In this document: positions 20,810 through 33,931 of the stretch, piece after piece | Position numbering within the stretch: the stretch's first letter is position 1 | How the letters are laid out: the number at the start of each line of letters is the position of its first letter | Assembly: GCF_032854445.1 (NCBI RefSeq) | Contig: NC_088300.1 | Location: 81,693,084-81,757,083 of the forward strand | Direction of reading: 5' to 3' | From: Liolophura sinensis | Lineage: Eukaryota; Mollusca; Polyplacophora; Chitonida; Chitonidae | DNA length: 64,000 bases | The notes under the pieces: model-generated | What the model was told of the DNA's origin: nothing | Database searches by the model: none | What the model saw: the letters and a program-made list of their open reading frames with translations, nothing else | Made by a program: the position numbers and the translations under genes

Positions 20810-22410
20810 TGATATTCACTGATATTGGCCACTCACGCAGCTTGGTAAAGATCCTGTTTGGATGGCATTTATATGTAGCAAGCGATATCAGACTTTCTCG
20901 TAACTTGATAAGGATCCTGTTTTGGATAGTATTTACACTTAGAAAGAGATATCAGACCTTCACATAGCTTGATAAAGATCCTGTTTTGGATGGCATTTAC
21001 ATTTAGCAAGAATTATCAGACTTTCACGTAACTTGATGAAAATCCTGTTTTGGATGTGTTTACATCCTGTGTTTACATTTAGCAAAGCGATATCAGACGT
21101 TCACATAGCTTGATAAAGATATTGTTTTGAATGGTATTTACATTTAGAGATATCAGACATTCACATAGCTTGATAAAGATCCTGTTTTGGGTGGCATTTA
21201 CATTTAGACAGAGATATCAGACCTTCACGCAGCTTGATAACTAACATACAAGGATTACCATTCATGGGATGTTTCGATGTTCTTTGAGTTGCTTGAATGT
21301 CTCATTACTAAAATCTGTGTGAAATTCGGGTAGACTATTTATCAACAATATATAAGTATACCGATCGGGCGGTACAAATTGTGTCCCCCTTTTGGCCGAC
21401 TTACACCTGTTATTATATAAATATGACTGTATGTAGGGGTTATTAAGGAGTTATCTTCAACGGGTCTGATCTTTCTCATTCACTAAACGGTATATTAATG
21501 ATCCGCTGGCTTTAAGCTATCCATATTTAGCGAAGGGTGTCGAAGATATTTAAGCTCCCTCCCTGGATTTAAAGGAAACCTCAGACTTTCGAGATTGTAC
21601 ATCTTATCTGGATCTCTATTTGCACAAAGATCCAAACGGTTTCCTCTGTCGCAGACTTTATCACAAGAGGGGTAGTTCCAATTTTGACATTATAAATTAT
21701 CCTTACTTGTACGGCAATATATAGAAGGGTCCTGAATATGACGTGTACATATCTCGCCTTGTAGCATTTGTTTGATCCTGCAAGTTATTACCGCAAAAAA
21801 TAACGTGTCAAGGATATTCCATCAAACGCCTTCACTCCAAATTTCGTACGTTTTACAATGAATACAGCTCTCTTGTAAGTAAATATGGACAGAGTGTTTA
21901 GAATCTCTGGCGCTCTTCTTCATGATTGTGTCTAGTTCCGTTTAATCCGGGGCTAGGAACTGTATCTTCATCGTGTTGAATTAGGTCTCCCCGTTGGATA
22001 TATGAACGATTGCAGTCAAAGCGTAACTGAGATACATATTTTGTTATCGACAACTGATATTTTAGCACGGTGCACGGTTTGAGTGCTGGTAAGTCGCCTA
22101 TACCAGTCATACATTATTGAAAACTGGTGACTGCTTGTCTTTGCATGACTCTATCCTGTTTTCGCACTTTATATACTTTCTCATTTCTTTGGTGGTTTGC
22201 TATACATCGTATTGGGAATTGGCCTTGCGATTACTGACCTGAAACGTCGTTGACGGTCGGTAATTGAATGTCTGTTTCGACGCATAGATTGATACAGATC
22301 ATGAGCTATTCACGTAACTTGATAAGGATACTTATATTTGGCAAGAGATATCATACTTTCACGCAGCTTGATAATGCTACTGCTTTTGGCAGTATTTATA
22401 AGCAAGGCAT
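20810..22410. repeat. ~64-bp array split by a PLE
   Basis: Units contain CTTGATAAAGATCCTGTTTT, GGATGGCATTTACATTTAG and GATATCAGACTTTCACGTAG. Seven or so copies lie at 20810-21243 and two more at 22290-22410, on either side of the PLE copy. Confidence 0.82.
21244..22286 (+). mobile_element. Decayed PLE copy, plus strand, inside array
   Basis: Reading through stops, it encodes HSWDVSMFFELLECLITKI, SLDLKET-D...TSYLDLYLHKD, DVYISRLVAFV and CQGYSIKRLHSKF-TFYNEYS, which are collinear with the PLE at 15976. Its 3' end (TTTCGACGCATA) corresponds to the GACGCTTATATT end of the other copies. Array units of the same kind flank it. Confidence 0.75.
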
Positions 22411-23214
22411 ATCAAGTATTAAGGGTGCGTGTACCCAGAATGTTATTTACATGTGTCAAAAGATGATCCCCTTTTCCTCAATTATGGAGAGTTCCTCATA
22501 TAGTCCTTCAGTACAGGAAATCCAGATGTACAATATCTGGGGGAATAACAAAAGCTACGCTTGTAGTCTAGTTGTACTATAAAGTAACATTAAATCTGAT
22601 CACACACAAGTACAGAAACAGCTTAGAACGCTGGCCTTGACATTAAACAACAGGGGCAGTACGAGCATACAGAGACTCATTCATGTGAGTTTTTGTGTAA
22701 ACGCCTTGATCAAACTAGTGTGTAACGAGAGGTAAGTAAAATGGGCTGGCGTCATTTGAAAATAACTGACGAACAGGTAAAGGTCATGTGGGCAGGTAAA
22801 TGATCCGGTAGTGCGAACAAAGACTTCAGTCAGAGGAACTGCAATAGGTGTAATCAGGTTACGCATTGCCTAGTAACCTCACAAGAGGTCAAAGCCTCGG
22901 AAGTCCTCTCAACCGTGACGGAGACTAGTAGACATTTCATCGTATTAAACCGGAAAGATAACTCGCCCCAAGCCATGTACATCTTTTCCTTAATAAAGAC
23001 TTCAGCTTAAAATTGATTTGGTTAGTTTAGTCGTGACATGAAGTCAGTAACATATCACGGTAAAAAGTGTAAGTGAAATAAGGCAGTCTGCCAGCCTAAG
23101 ATAGAAAATCTCACCTGTCAGTAATGTAGTGGCCAGTGTGCTAGGTCAGCGTTTGTCAAGACTTTACACTGTCAGCAAAGTAGTGGTCAGTCTCTGGTCA
23201 GTAGTGGCCAGACA
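22411..23214. other. Intergenic, no gene seen
   Basis: Unique sequence with only short chance frames. The final part (about 23100-23214) grades into the array that follows. Confidence 0.4.
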
Positions 23215-24350
23215 CGGATCTGACATATAATATGACAAGGATCTGAACAATAGTATGACAGGAATCTGACGTACAGTACGACAGTGATCTGACCTACAGT
23301 ATGACAGGGATCTGATCTACAGTAGGACAAGGATCGGATCTACAGTATGACAGGAATCTGATCTACAATAGGACAAGGATCTGACCTACAGCATGACACG
23401 GATCTGACCTTCAGTATTTCCGGGATGTGACCTACAGCGTGACACGGATCTGACCTACTGTATGACAGGGATCTAATCTACAGTAGGACAAGGATCTGAC
23501 CTACAGTAGGACAAGGATCTGACCTACAGTATGACAGGGATCTGATCTACAGTAGGGCAAGAAGGTGACCTATAGTATGACAGGGATCGGATCTACAGTA
23601 TGACAGTGATCTGATCTAAAGTATGACAGTGATCTGATCTACAGTAGGACAAGGATCGGATCTACAGTATGCCAGGGATCTGATCTATACTATGACAGTG
23701 ATCTGATCTACAGTATGACAGTGATCTGACTTACAGTTTGACAGGGATCTGATCTACAATAGGACAAGGATCTGACCTACAGTATGACAGTGATCTGACT
23801 TACAGTATGACCGGGATCTGACTTACAGTACAACACTGATCTGACCTACAGTATGACAGGGATCTGATCTACAGTATGACCGGGATCTGACCTAAAGTAC
23901 GACAGTGATCTGACTTACAGTATGACCGGGATCTGACTTACAGTATGACCGGGATCTGACCTACAGTACAACACTGATCTGACCTACAGTATGACCGGGA
24001 TCTGACCTAAAGTACGACAGTGATCTGACTTACAGTATGACAGGGATCTGATCTACCATAGGACAAGGATCTGACAGTAGTTCCGGGATGTGAACTACAG
24101 TTGGACAGGGATATGATCTGCAGTATGAGAGGGGTCTGACCTACAGTGTGACAGAGATATGACCTACAGTATGATCGAATCTACAGTAGGACAGGGATGT
24201 GACCTATAGTTGGACAGGGATCTAATCTACAGTGTGTCAGGGATCTGACCTACAGTTTGACCGGGATGTGACACCTACAGTGTGACAGAGATATGCCCTA
24301 CAGTAGGACAGGGATCTGCCCTACAGCATGACAGGGCTGCCGTAGGATAG
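23215..24350. repeat. ~23-bp degenerate array
   Basis: About 48 units of GACAGGGATCTGACCTACAG plus TAT, with many point variants and no long open frame. Confidence 0.9.
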
Positions 24351-24934
24351 GGCTCTCACAACGATATAACGTCGTAATTTTAAAAGAAATATGGAAGGCT
24401 AGGTTGAACATAAAGCAAACAACAGGTCTGAAACCCAGCTTGCCAATTTGCCAATCCAGCCCGTCGTCTTTGTTGTCCCATTGATTTCCGGTTTGTTCAG
24501 ATCAGACTGTGTCTCGAGGCGATTTTACAACATCTACATACCAAACAATGGTCCCACAATGAGAACATGTTCCCGGCTATGGCGGCCTATATAGATGCGA
24601 TCCTATGTGATTGTAGACGTCGTCAGATTGGAGTGACGACATGGTCTAGACATGATCACATGACGCTCTGGCACCAATCACGCAGGCGAAATTTCAAAAC
24701 AGACAGACACAAATTATCTGTCTTTAATTAACTCAGGAAAATATCATTAAAGGATCGTGAAGGTGAAATTGATAGCCAGATGTACTTAGACAAAGAGTAC
24801 TGTGTGAATCAACCAACCGCTCTGACGAGACTGTGATATTTGAGAAGATTCTTTTGTCTACACAGGCAAACACAGCGAAAAACCGGAGTAAATCTGTGGT
24901 TGCTGATCGCTAATCTATCCATTTGTAAGCCATG
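24351..24934. other. Intergenic, no gene seen
   Basis: Unique sequence; no coding or element signal. Confidence 0.4.
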
Positions 24935-25380
24935 CAATCTCTTAGTCAGTGAGTCACTCTATAACTCAGTGGGAACTTACTCTCAGTGAGTGCGTAATTC
25001 AGCCATTCAGTATGAATTATCCAAACTCTCAGTCAGCGCGTCACTCAATCAATCTGTGTTAATGAACCAAATTCTCACTTAGGGAGTCACTCTATGTGAA
25101 TCAACCAAACTCTCAGTCAGTGCGTCACTCAGTCAATTTGTATGAATGAACCAAATTCTCACCTAGTGAATCATTCTGTGAATCAACCAAATTCTCAATC
25201 AATTAGTCTTTCGATCACTCAGTATGCGTCAACCACACTCTGATGTAGTGAGTCACTCAGCGATTCAGTGTGAATCGACTGCTCGGTGTGAACCAAACTC
25301 TCAGCCCGTGAGCAGATCATTCGATCACTCTGTGTGAATTAATCAATCAATCTCTCAACCAGTCAGCCAACCCTTCATTC
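24935..25380. repeat. Degenerate array rich in AGTCACTCAGTC motifs
   Basis: Loose repeats contain CAACCAAACTCTCAGTCAGT and GAGTCACTC, with a period near 60 bp and heavy divergence. Confidence 0.6.
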
Positions 25381-25866
25381 AGTATCACGTAACCAAATGA
25401 TCACATGATCAAGTGAATGGCTTAAGAAATCAGCCTGCGTACATTCCGATGAACAGTCTGATTGAATAACGATGTTCGATCTGAGGTGAGGAATACTGAT
25501 GTTTGGTTTCACGGTGACAACAACAACAATAGCCTGTTTGTACTGACAGGAGGAAGTGCGTCTTATTTTTGACAGATCAGCTGGTAACGTGTGTAGCTCA
25601 TTCATCAGTTACCGATAAATTCTTCAGTGGAACTCTTCCGTGTGTTACAGATATGTCCCATTCCATACTAATGTGCGGGGCACAGTCGGAAAGGATGAAG
25701 GGTGTGTGTGTGTGGAGATGAGGGTGGGGATGGGCCCGTGTGGTTCAATGCAGGTGGGTACACCTGGCTTATTACTGCGTCTTTATATCTGGTGTGCCAC
25801 CACAGCTAACACAGCCAAGAATACCTGGGAAGAATCTCTTATACAGAGCTCAATAACCGCTCTTTA
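25381..25866. other. Intergenic, no gene seen
   Basis: Unique sequence with short chance frames on both strands, including a GTGTGTGTGTG run near 25703. Confidence 0.4.
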
Positions 25867-26232
25867 CCGGTCACTATAGTACAGTTGGTAGGGCGTCTGT
25901 TTCGGGGCCGGGTGGATCCAGGGTCCATCCTGGGTCGAGTCACACCTCAGACCTTAAAAGTGGAATTTGTAACTTCCTCGCGTGGCGTTCAGCATGAAGA
26001 GGATAGTGCAACGACTGGTTGACATGTGCCAGTATAACGGCTCGGGCGGGGTGGCTTACTTGTCTTCGGTAAGTCGTCTCAGTAAAGCAGCACTAAATAA
26101 AAGAGCAGTGGAAATTCGTCCTGCAACAAGGAGGCACATTACATGCACTCTAAGGATTCTTTAGTCATATGACTAAAAAAAATAAAGTACGACGTTAATC
26201 CCCAAGCACTCCACTCACTCACTCACTCACTC
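25867..26232 (+). mobile_element. SINE family 2 copy (tRNA-derived, CACT tail), near full length
   Basis: The head TAGTACAGTTGG fits a pol III A-box and GGGTCGAGTCAC a B-box. The body has GCGTTCAGCATGAAGAGG, GTCTTCGGTAAGTCGTCTC and GAAATTCGTCCTGCAACAAG. The end is ACGACGTTAATCCCCAAGC followed by (CACT)n. A mutated target duplication starting CTCAATAA flanks it. It is the same family as the copies at 30131, 48636 and 61139. Confidence 0.82.
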
Positions 26233-26817
26233 AATAATTACTCTACCTTTAACACTGCTGGCGAATGCAAACCATCGTATTGCTGACCAATGGAAACCGT
26301 GGTACGGTCGTAAGCTGTAACAGATCCGCATTGTTTTACAGTTACTATGGAAGCTCTGCTATGGTCTGCTAATTTGTTTTCCCATCATTCGATGAGCTTT
26401 AACGAAAATCAACATTGAAATTTATTTATCAGTTGTTAAATTTGCATAATGTGCTCATTCGTGGCTTATTTAATAGTAATGTATGTGTTCACTCCAAGGT
26501 TGAAGCTAACTGGCTTGAACCACTGCAGCTGCATGTGAGTACATATAGTAACTGCACAGCATGTACGTAAATTATACTCCAGTAATTCGATTGTATGTCT
26601 TCTTTTCTTTGTTATTATTATCACTATTATTATCATTATCAGTGTAATTTGTCTTTACTCGAATACCTTTATTCACAACTGAAGAAACATAGATCTATTT
26701 GGTACAAGATTTCTCGAAAACAATAAGTTCCCGAAGTCAGGTTCTTTGCAATTTTCTTTGATCTTATAGTTTGTGTATTGGCCTGGGACACGGCGCTTTT
26801 GGGTCAATTATGAATAG
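26233..26817. other. Intergenic, AT-rich
   Basis: No gene seen; simple ATTATTATC runs occur near 26615. Confidence 0.4.
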
Positions 26818-27265
26818 TAATGAATATAAGCGTCATGTCCAACATTTGTATACCATTCGTAGTCCGTAAAGGGCGTTCCAAGTCGACAATCGCAAGATCC
26901 ATTTCCAAAACAACGTTTAACACCAGCTACCAAAGACAAAGGTATGTAAGAAATTATACAAATAAGAAATAAAGCCGGTAACACACAAGAGAGAATCATC
27001 AGTTTTCAATGATGCCGCGCAGACAGTGGATATTCCACTGTTCAAATTCGAAGTCCATGAATGAGTTTCAGGTCAAACAACAATTAAACGAGGTGTCACA
27101 GTCGCGCTTTGATTGCAACTGTTCATAAAGGCATCATGCAGATGTAATGAGCATGGCCGCCTTTACGGCCCCTAGCCACAGGTTAAACGGTGTTAGATAC
27201 AGTTCGAAAATGACTAGCGTTACAGGCCTTAACCGAACAGATTGTGATTCAAAAGTAACGGACGA
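26818..27265 (-). mobile_element. PLE 3'-end fragment
   Basis: This is about 90% identical by eye to the last ~480 bp of the PLE at 15976 (shared ATTCGTAGTCCGTAAAGGGC, AAAGACAAAGGTATGTAAGA, AGTTCGAAAATGAC-type blocks). It contains no RT coding part, so it is heavily 5'-truncated, as expected for target-primed retrotransposition. Confidence 0.78.
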
Positions 27266-27374
27266 TTACACAGGTGTGAAGACACACCTCCTTCTCGACC
27301 AATGGAAATTTGTAATCATTCCATAATGTTCGCGTTAAAATGCATGTTCACTCGTATCAGCAAAAACCTATATG

Positions 27375-27690
27375 TTACAACTACACCCGAAAGGTAGACA
27401 CCATTTGGTGCAACTGTATCGTTTGATAAGTAGACACCATTGGTACATCTGTATCGGTTGATATGTAGACTCCATTTGGTACACCTGTATCGTTGATAGG
27501 TAGACAACATTGATACATCTGTATCGTTTGATAGGTAGAGACCATTGGTATATCTGTATCGGTTGATAGGTAGACATTATTTTGTACATCTGTATCCTTT
27601 GATGCGTATACATCATTTTGTACATCTATATAGGTTGATAGGTAGACATTATTTTGTAGATCTGTATCGGTTAATAGGCAGACATCATTC
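27375..27690. repeat. ~34-bp array
   Basis: About nine units contain GATAGGTAGACACCATTGGT and ACATCTGTATCG. Confidence 0.85.
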
Positions 27691-27839
27691 TGAATTATCC
27701 TTTGCTTTTAGTTGCAAGGTATAAATCGTACGAAATTTTAGTTTGTTCTCTATATTCATGTGACTAGTCTCAGTCGAGTCTGCAGTCGGTACGAGGAATC
27801 ACACCTTGTACCATTAGCCAGGTTTCTCACTATACACTC

Positions 27840-29475
27840 AATACAGATTCAGTCCGATTTCAGTATAGACTCAATACAGATAGAATCCGACTATATACTT
27901 GTACACATGTACCATTAGCCAGCTATCTCCGTATAGACTCAATACAGATAGAATCCGAAGATACACCTGTACACATGTAACATTAACCAGGTATCTCAGC
28001 ATACACTCAATACAGATAGAATCCGACTATACATCTGTACACATGTACCATTAACCAAGTATCTCAGTATACACTCAATACAGATACAGTTCGACTATAC
28101 ACCTGTACACATGTACCATTAGCTAGGTATCTCAGCATACACTCAATACAGATAGAATCCGACTATACATCTGTACACATGTACCATTAGCCCAGGTATA
28201 TCCGTATAGACTCAATACAGATACAGTTCGACTATACACCTATACACATGTACCATTAGCCAGGTATCTCAGTATACACTCAATACAGATAGAATCCGAC
28301 TATACACCTGTACACATGTACCATTAACCAGGTATCTCAGTATACACTCAATACAGATAGAATCCGACTATACATCTGTACACATGTACCATTAACCAGG
28401 TATCTCAGCATACACTCAATACAGATTCAGTCCGATTTCAGTATAGACTCAATACAGATAGAATCCGAAGATACACCTGTACACATGTAACATTAACCAG
28501 GTATCTCAGCATACACTCAATACAGATAGAATCCGACTATACACCTGTACACATGTACCATTAACCAGGTATCTCAGTATACACTCAATACAGATACAGT
28601 TCAACTATACACCTGTACACATGTACCATTAGCTAGGTATCTCAGCATACACTCAATACAGATAGAATCCGACTATACACCTGTACACATGTACCATTAG
28701 CCAGGTATATCCGTATAGACTCAATACAGATACAGTTCGACTATACACCTATACACATGTACCATTAGCCAGGTATCTCAGCATACACTCAATACAGATA
28801 GAATCCGAATATACACCTGTGCACATGTACCATTAGCCCAGGTATATCCGTATAGACTCAATACAGATACAGTTCGACTATACACCTGTACACATGTACC
28901 ATTAGCTAGGTATCTCAGCATACACTCAATACAGATAGAATCCGAATATACACTTGTACACATGTATCATTAGCTAGGTATCTCAGTATACACTCAATAA
29001 AGATACAGTTCGACTATACACTTGTACACAGGTAACATTAACCAGGTATCTCAGCATACACTCAATACAGATAGAATCCGAATATACACCTGTACACATG
29101 TACCATTAGCCAGGTATCTCAGTATACACTCAATATAGATACAGTTCGACTATACACTTGTACACAGGTAACATTAACCAGGTATCTCCGTATAGACTCA
29201 ATACAGATAGAATCCGACTATACACCTGTACACATGTACCATTAGCCAGGTATCTCAGTATACACTCAATACAGATACAGTTCGACTATACACCTGTACA
29301 CATGTACCATTAGCCAGGTATCTCCGTATAGACTCAATACAGATAGAATCCGACTATACACCTGTACACATGTACCATTAGCCAGTTATCTCCGTATAGA
29401 CTCAATACAGATAGAATCCGACTATACACCTGTACACATGTACCGTTAGCCAGGTATCTCCCTGTAGACTCAATA
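27840..29475. repeat. ~68-bp array
   Basis: About 24 units contain ACTCAATACAGATAGAATCC, GACTATACACCTGTACACAT and GTACCATTAGCCAGGTATCT. Two monomer types (GATAGAATCC and GATACAGTTC) are mixed in semi-regular order. Confidence 0.92.
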
Positions 29476-29954
29476 CATATAACTTAATTCCATTATGCAT
29501 TATACGTTATGCATTACAATGGTTATGTGTTACCACATATATGCTACTGTGTAACTATCTGAAGTAACTGTACACTGGATCTGCAGAACAGAATGTTTAT
29601 TTTACAGAAATCAGCTGGAGGCCTTGATCTTAACGGTAATGTGAAAACTTCGACCAGCGAATTATCTCCAAAACTAGGATGGATCACAGTACATAAACTT
29701 GTTGGCTATAGCAAAGCTCCTGTTGTGTGCAAGTCTCTGAATGGTCATTTTCAAATTACATAGCACAACTGTTTTCCTATGAATGAAATACATTTATAAA
29801 ACGATCATCAAATAATTTTAAACTTAAGATTCCCATCTCTCGAACTGAACAGTACAAGGAGTCTGCTCTATTTTGCTCTATGGATAATGATGTGAAATTA
29901 GCATACACCGTCCAGTGCTTTGTGAAAGGTTTAAGAAAGTCATCACAGTGCTCT

Positions 29955-29955
<1 letters not shown>
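29476..29955. other. Intergenic, no gene seen
   Basis: Unique AT-rich sequence between the 68-bp array and a dinucleotide run. Confidence 0.4.

Positions 29956-30034
<79 letters not shown>
29956..30034. repeat. (TA)n microsatellite, ~79 bp
   Basis: An uninterrupted alternating TA run. Confidence 0.97.
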
Positions 30035-30037
<3 letters not shown>

Positions 30038-30130
30038 CTGAACAACCCTTTTGAGAACCTCAGAGAAAAACCTCAGACCATTAGTTGACCGCGTTTGCAT
30101 AACCATGTACCATGTACACTATCCTCTTGA

Positions 30131-30454
30131 GTGAGTGAGTGAGTGCTTGGGGTTTAACGTCGTACTCAACAATTTGATGACGAAGGAATCCCTAAGGTGT
30201 ATGTAATGTGCTTCCTTGTTGCAGGACGGATTTCCACCGCTCTTTTATCTAGTTCTGCTTCACTGAGACGACTTACCGAAGACAAGTAAGTTGCCCCGCC
30301 CGAGCCGTTATACTGGCACAGGTCAACCAGTCGTTGCACTATCCCCTTCATACTGAACGCCAAGGGAGGAAGTTACTTCCACTTTTAAAGTGTTAAGTGT
30401 GACTCGACCCAGGATTGATCCTGGATCTATTGCTCTCGAAGCGGACGCTCTACC
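30131..30454 (-). mobile_element. SINE family 2 copy, minus strand, with perfect 13-bp target duplication
   Basis: It is the reverse complement of the copy at 25867: it starts GTGAGTGAGTGCTTGGGG and ends near GCGGACGCTCTACC. ACTATCCTCTTGA is present at 30118-30130 and 30455-30467, a clear target-site duplication. Confidence 0.9.
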
Positions 30455-30494
30455 ACTATCCTCTTGAAATAAAGTTATAATTATTATTATCATT

Positions 30495-31012
30495 ACACAC
30501 CCGTACACTTGTACAGTAGATTTAGTGCAGACAGATACACCCGTACACGTGTACAGTACACTCAGTACAGGTAAATACACTCGTACACTTGAACCTTATA
30601 CTTAGTATAGATAAATACACCCGTACAGTAGACTTAGTACAGGAAGATACACCCGTACACCCGTACAGTAAACTTAGTACAGGAAGATACACCCGTACAC
30701 ATGTACAGTAGACTTAGTACATGCAGATACACCCGTGCACTTGTACAGTAGACTTAGTACAGGTAGACACACCCGTACTCTTGTATAGTAGAATTAGTAC
30801 GCTCTACCACTATCCTCTTGAAATAAAGTTATAATTATTATTACCATTATACACCCGTACACTTGTACAGTAGACTTGGTACAGGCAGATACATCCGTAC
30901 ACTTGTGCAGTAGATTTAGTACAGGTAGATACACCCGTACACTTGCGCAGTAGACTTAGTTCAGGTAGATACACCCGTACACTTGTACAGTACACTTAGT
31001 ACAGGTAGAGTT
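30495..31012. repeat. 40-bp array
   Basis: About 12 units contain TACACCCGTACACTTGTACA and GTAGACTTAGTACAGGTAGA. A block at 30801-30845 inside the array duplicates the flank of the SINE, including eight bases of the SINE head. Confidence 0.9.
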
Positions 31013-32514
31013 TTAAACCCATATGTACATCTATACCTATTGTCATCTCAGCACATTTGGTACATGTACAATCATCTGTACCTGTACACATCAACCTGTA
31101 CACATTCTATTCCTGTACATCTTCAGCCAGGTGTCTGACTAGACAATGCAGCTCCAGTCAGTTTATACACCAGCTATGGCAACGGCATTGGTGAGAGACT
31201 GGAGGTAGGCAGAAGTTAGTGCGGCTCACGGCGCCGTGCTGGGCCGAGTGGCGCGCGCTACTCGGGGCTTTGTTCGCCTGGATTTCGGCAAATAGCTGTG
31301 TATGCTGTCTTTTATGCGAGTACCTATCGCACAGTATAAGGGCTGTCCCTCAATTCCCAGCTGGCTTTCTATGAGTCGTCCACGACAAACGTACCTACAT
31401 AGGCTGCGTGTGTTCGTGGGAGCGAGCAAAGCCGTTGACGGACACCTTACCGGGTTGACAAGCCATAGGAAAGGCCGCCTTCTCACGCTGGTGGGGCAGG
31501 TAAGACAGGGACAGAGGTTGGAGCGGTGCGGCAGCCAGCTCGATCACACAACACGGGGGCAGCACGTCGTCAGTTAAGTGAGTCGTGCGGGACCAGCGCT
31601 CCGGTGTGACCTACTACGCTCTGACAGGTAACGGGCCGCAATGGGCTGAGGGAAGTGAGTTGAAGCTGGTAACTGTGACCACAGAAGTCGCTGTCAACAG
31701 ACCGAGGCAGCTAGCACGTGAGGCGCCCTATCATCTCTACACAGATTTATTTCAATGTTTATTTTCGACTGATAATTCTGTGTTCGGTCGGACTAACGCG
31801 GTGAATGCCGGGATAAGCTGCTGGAACACAACGGGCTCGTGTGAGGGGACGGGGGAACTGTCAGGGCACTCTGGGAGTGATACCGCCAAGCAGGACTGCC
31901 TCTCTCCGCGAGGGAGGAGCGACCGGGGACCTGTGGAATGAAGGGAGAAATCCACCATTAGTGGTTAGCCACCGGCCGATTCTACCAGTACAGAGATTAG
32001 TACTCTAAGCATTCACTACTTTAAGACAACTGCTTACAAAGACGTCGACTATAACAGACCAGTTACAGAAGTGATGTGAATTTTGCCTCATTGTGAGAAT
32101 GTCTGTCGCCTAGCTCTTCCTCTCATGAGAGTCCATTTGTCATCTGATCTTGGATTATCCATCTTGGATTACTAACAATAGATTACGGATCTAATTATCT
32201 AACAGCTGTGTAGAGATCCACACGGTCTGTTCCGTGTTTTACAAGAATACCGTGATTTCTGTTTAATATTGGAGCAATCCCTCTTTTGTGTACATCTGAT
32301 GATATTTATAATACCCTGAGTATATTGATGGAGAAGTAATCGATGTGTGTCCAGGTATTCATATAAACTTTGTACGTAGGTAAAATGATATAAAAGCTAT
32401 ACGTCTGTACCGAATGGTGATACAAACCTTGCTTAGGTGATAGTAAAACGTTGATGAGTTCGTCCTGATGTGCACGGTTTATGAATACAGGAGGGGACAG
32501 TCTACAGGAGCGGT
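31013..32514 (+). promoter_or_regulatory. GC-richer 5' region of gene B, possible promoter and 5' UTR
   Basis: Sequence from about 31200 to 31950 is clearly richer in GC and CpG than its surroundings. It holds plausible plus-strand donors (GGGGCAG|GTAAGACAG near 31499, CTGACAG|GTAACGG near 31625), and an AG acceptor (TGAATACAG) lies just before the gene B start at 32515. Open frames here are not recognised. This is inferred from composition and position only. Confidence 0.35.
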
Positions 32515-32752
32515 ATGTCCCTAAGGGCACCTTCATTGACCATGTCCCCGGCCGGACTGTTACGGGGGGCCGGGGTGTCGGCGGAGTTACCCACCCTGCT
32601 ACTGATACTGTTACTGGGTGCGACAGTCCGCTGTATGGATGTTACCATCAAGGACCCGGAGATTCTGTACCCGACCAAATGGGGGAATCGAGAACTGGCC
32701 TTACTGGTGGTCCCTGAGGAGAACGTGAAGTCGGAGGCTTACCGGGACATAG
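32515..32752 (+). CDS. Gene B exon 1: paralogue of gene A first exon
   Basis: These 79 codons plus one base end at GACATAG|GTGAGT (phase 1), the same phase as gene A exon 1. Two in-frame Met codons (residues 1 and 10) precede a strong hydrophobic stretch (LPTLLLILLLGATVRC), a likely signal peptide. The following ELALLVVPEENVKSEAYRDIG aligns with DMALILIPESYVNATQYTQLG of gene A. The two genes face away from each other across 14 kb. I searched downstream on the plus strand for the LW and elbow exon and did not find it. The gene may continue beyond the window, be missed, or be broken. Confidence 0.65.
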
Positions 32753-33064
32753 GTGAGTGTGATAATCTGACTATTCGGTGGGGGTTGGGGTTGGGGGGTT
32801 GGGGGGAACGTGGGGGGTAACGGCGTAATCAGCCTGGGGACTGGGAGCTAGGGCATGGGAGTGAGCATCCATCACCAGGCCCGAGGCACCATGTCAGAAC
32901 AGGATGACGAACGCTTAACTTATTGTACAGTTAATTATTGAACATGTGCCTGAACTGATTGCCAGTACGTTTACGACAACCTGTAATTTGTGATGATAAA
33001 ACCCATACTATATGTTTAACCATTCATTTGAGTCAAACTTCAGTAGAATAGAATATAAGCCTAG

Positions 33065-33660
33065 TGTCAACCAAGGGTGAGCATATAGCTTATGAGTGAA
33101 GTCAAACGTCAACAGAGGTAATGTGGGCTATGTCTGATACAAGAAGTCAAACGTCAACATAGGTAATGCAGGCTATGTCTGAAATAAGAAATGGAACGTC
33201 AACAGAGGTAATGCGGGCTATGCCTGAAATAAGAAGTCTAACGTCAATATAGGTATGCAGGCTATGTCTGATGCAAGAAGTTAAACGTCAACAGAGGTAA
33301 TGCGGGCTATACCTGAAATAAGAAGTCAAACGTCAACAGAGGTAATGCTGGCTATGTGTGATGAAGAAGTCAAACGTCAACAGAGGTAATGCGGGTTATG
33401 TGTGATACAAGAAGTCAAACGTCAACAGAGGTAATGCGGACTATGTGTGATACAAGAAGTCAAACGTCAACAGAGTTAATGCGGGCTATGTGTGATACAA
33501 GAAGTCAAACGTCAACCGAGGTAATGCTGGCTATGTGTGATACAAGAAGTCTAACGTCAACAGAGATAATGCGGGCTATGTGTGATACAAGAAGGCTAAC
33601 GTCAACAGAGGTAATGCGGGCTATGCCTGAAATAAGAAGTCAAACGTCAGAAGGAATAAT
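33065..33660. repeat. 45-bp array downstream of gene B exon 1
   Basis: About 13 units contain GAAGTCAAACGTCAACAGAG and GTAATGCGGGCTATG. CAGAG|GTAATG is a weak 5'-splice-like motif in gene B orientation. Confidence 0.88.
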
Positions 33661-33865
33661 AGACCTATGCCAGAAGTCAATAATGACAATAAAACGTTTG
33701 CTAGATGCCAGATGGCTTAATACCACTTATGTGTCCAAAGGGATAATGCGAGTTGTATTGGGAGGTGGACACAATGTATGACACAATGTATTGACTGGGA
33801 GATGTCAAGGGTTTTGGCAGCTGTAGAGGTAAAACATCTTAATCATTGCACACGCCACTATCAGC

Positions 33866-33867
<2 letters not shown>

Positions 33868-33929
<62 letters not shown>
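33868..33929. repeat. (TA)n microsatellite, ~62 bp
   Basis: An alternating TA run. Confidence 0.97.

Positions 33930-33931
<2 letters not shown>

Noticed and set aside
31226-31941. Overlapping frames on both strands in GC-rich DNA
   Set aside because: Low stop frequency from high GC; no recognised domain. It is more likely the promoter or 5' UTR area of gene B.
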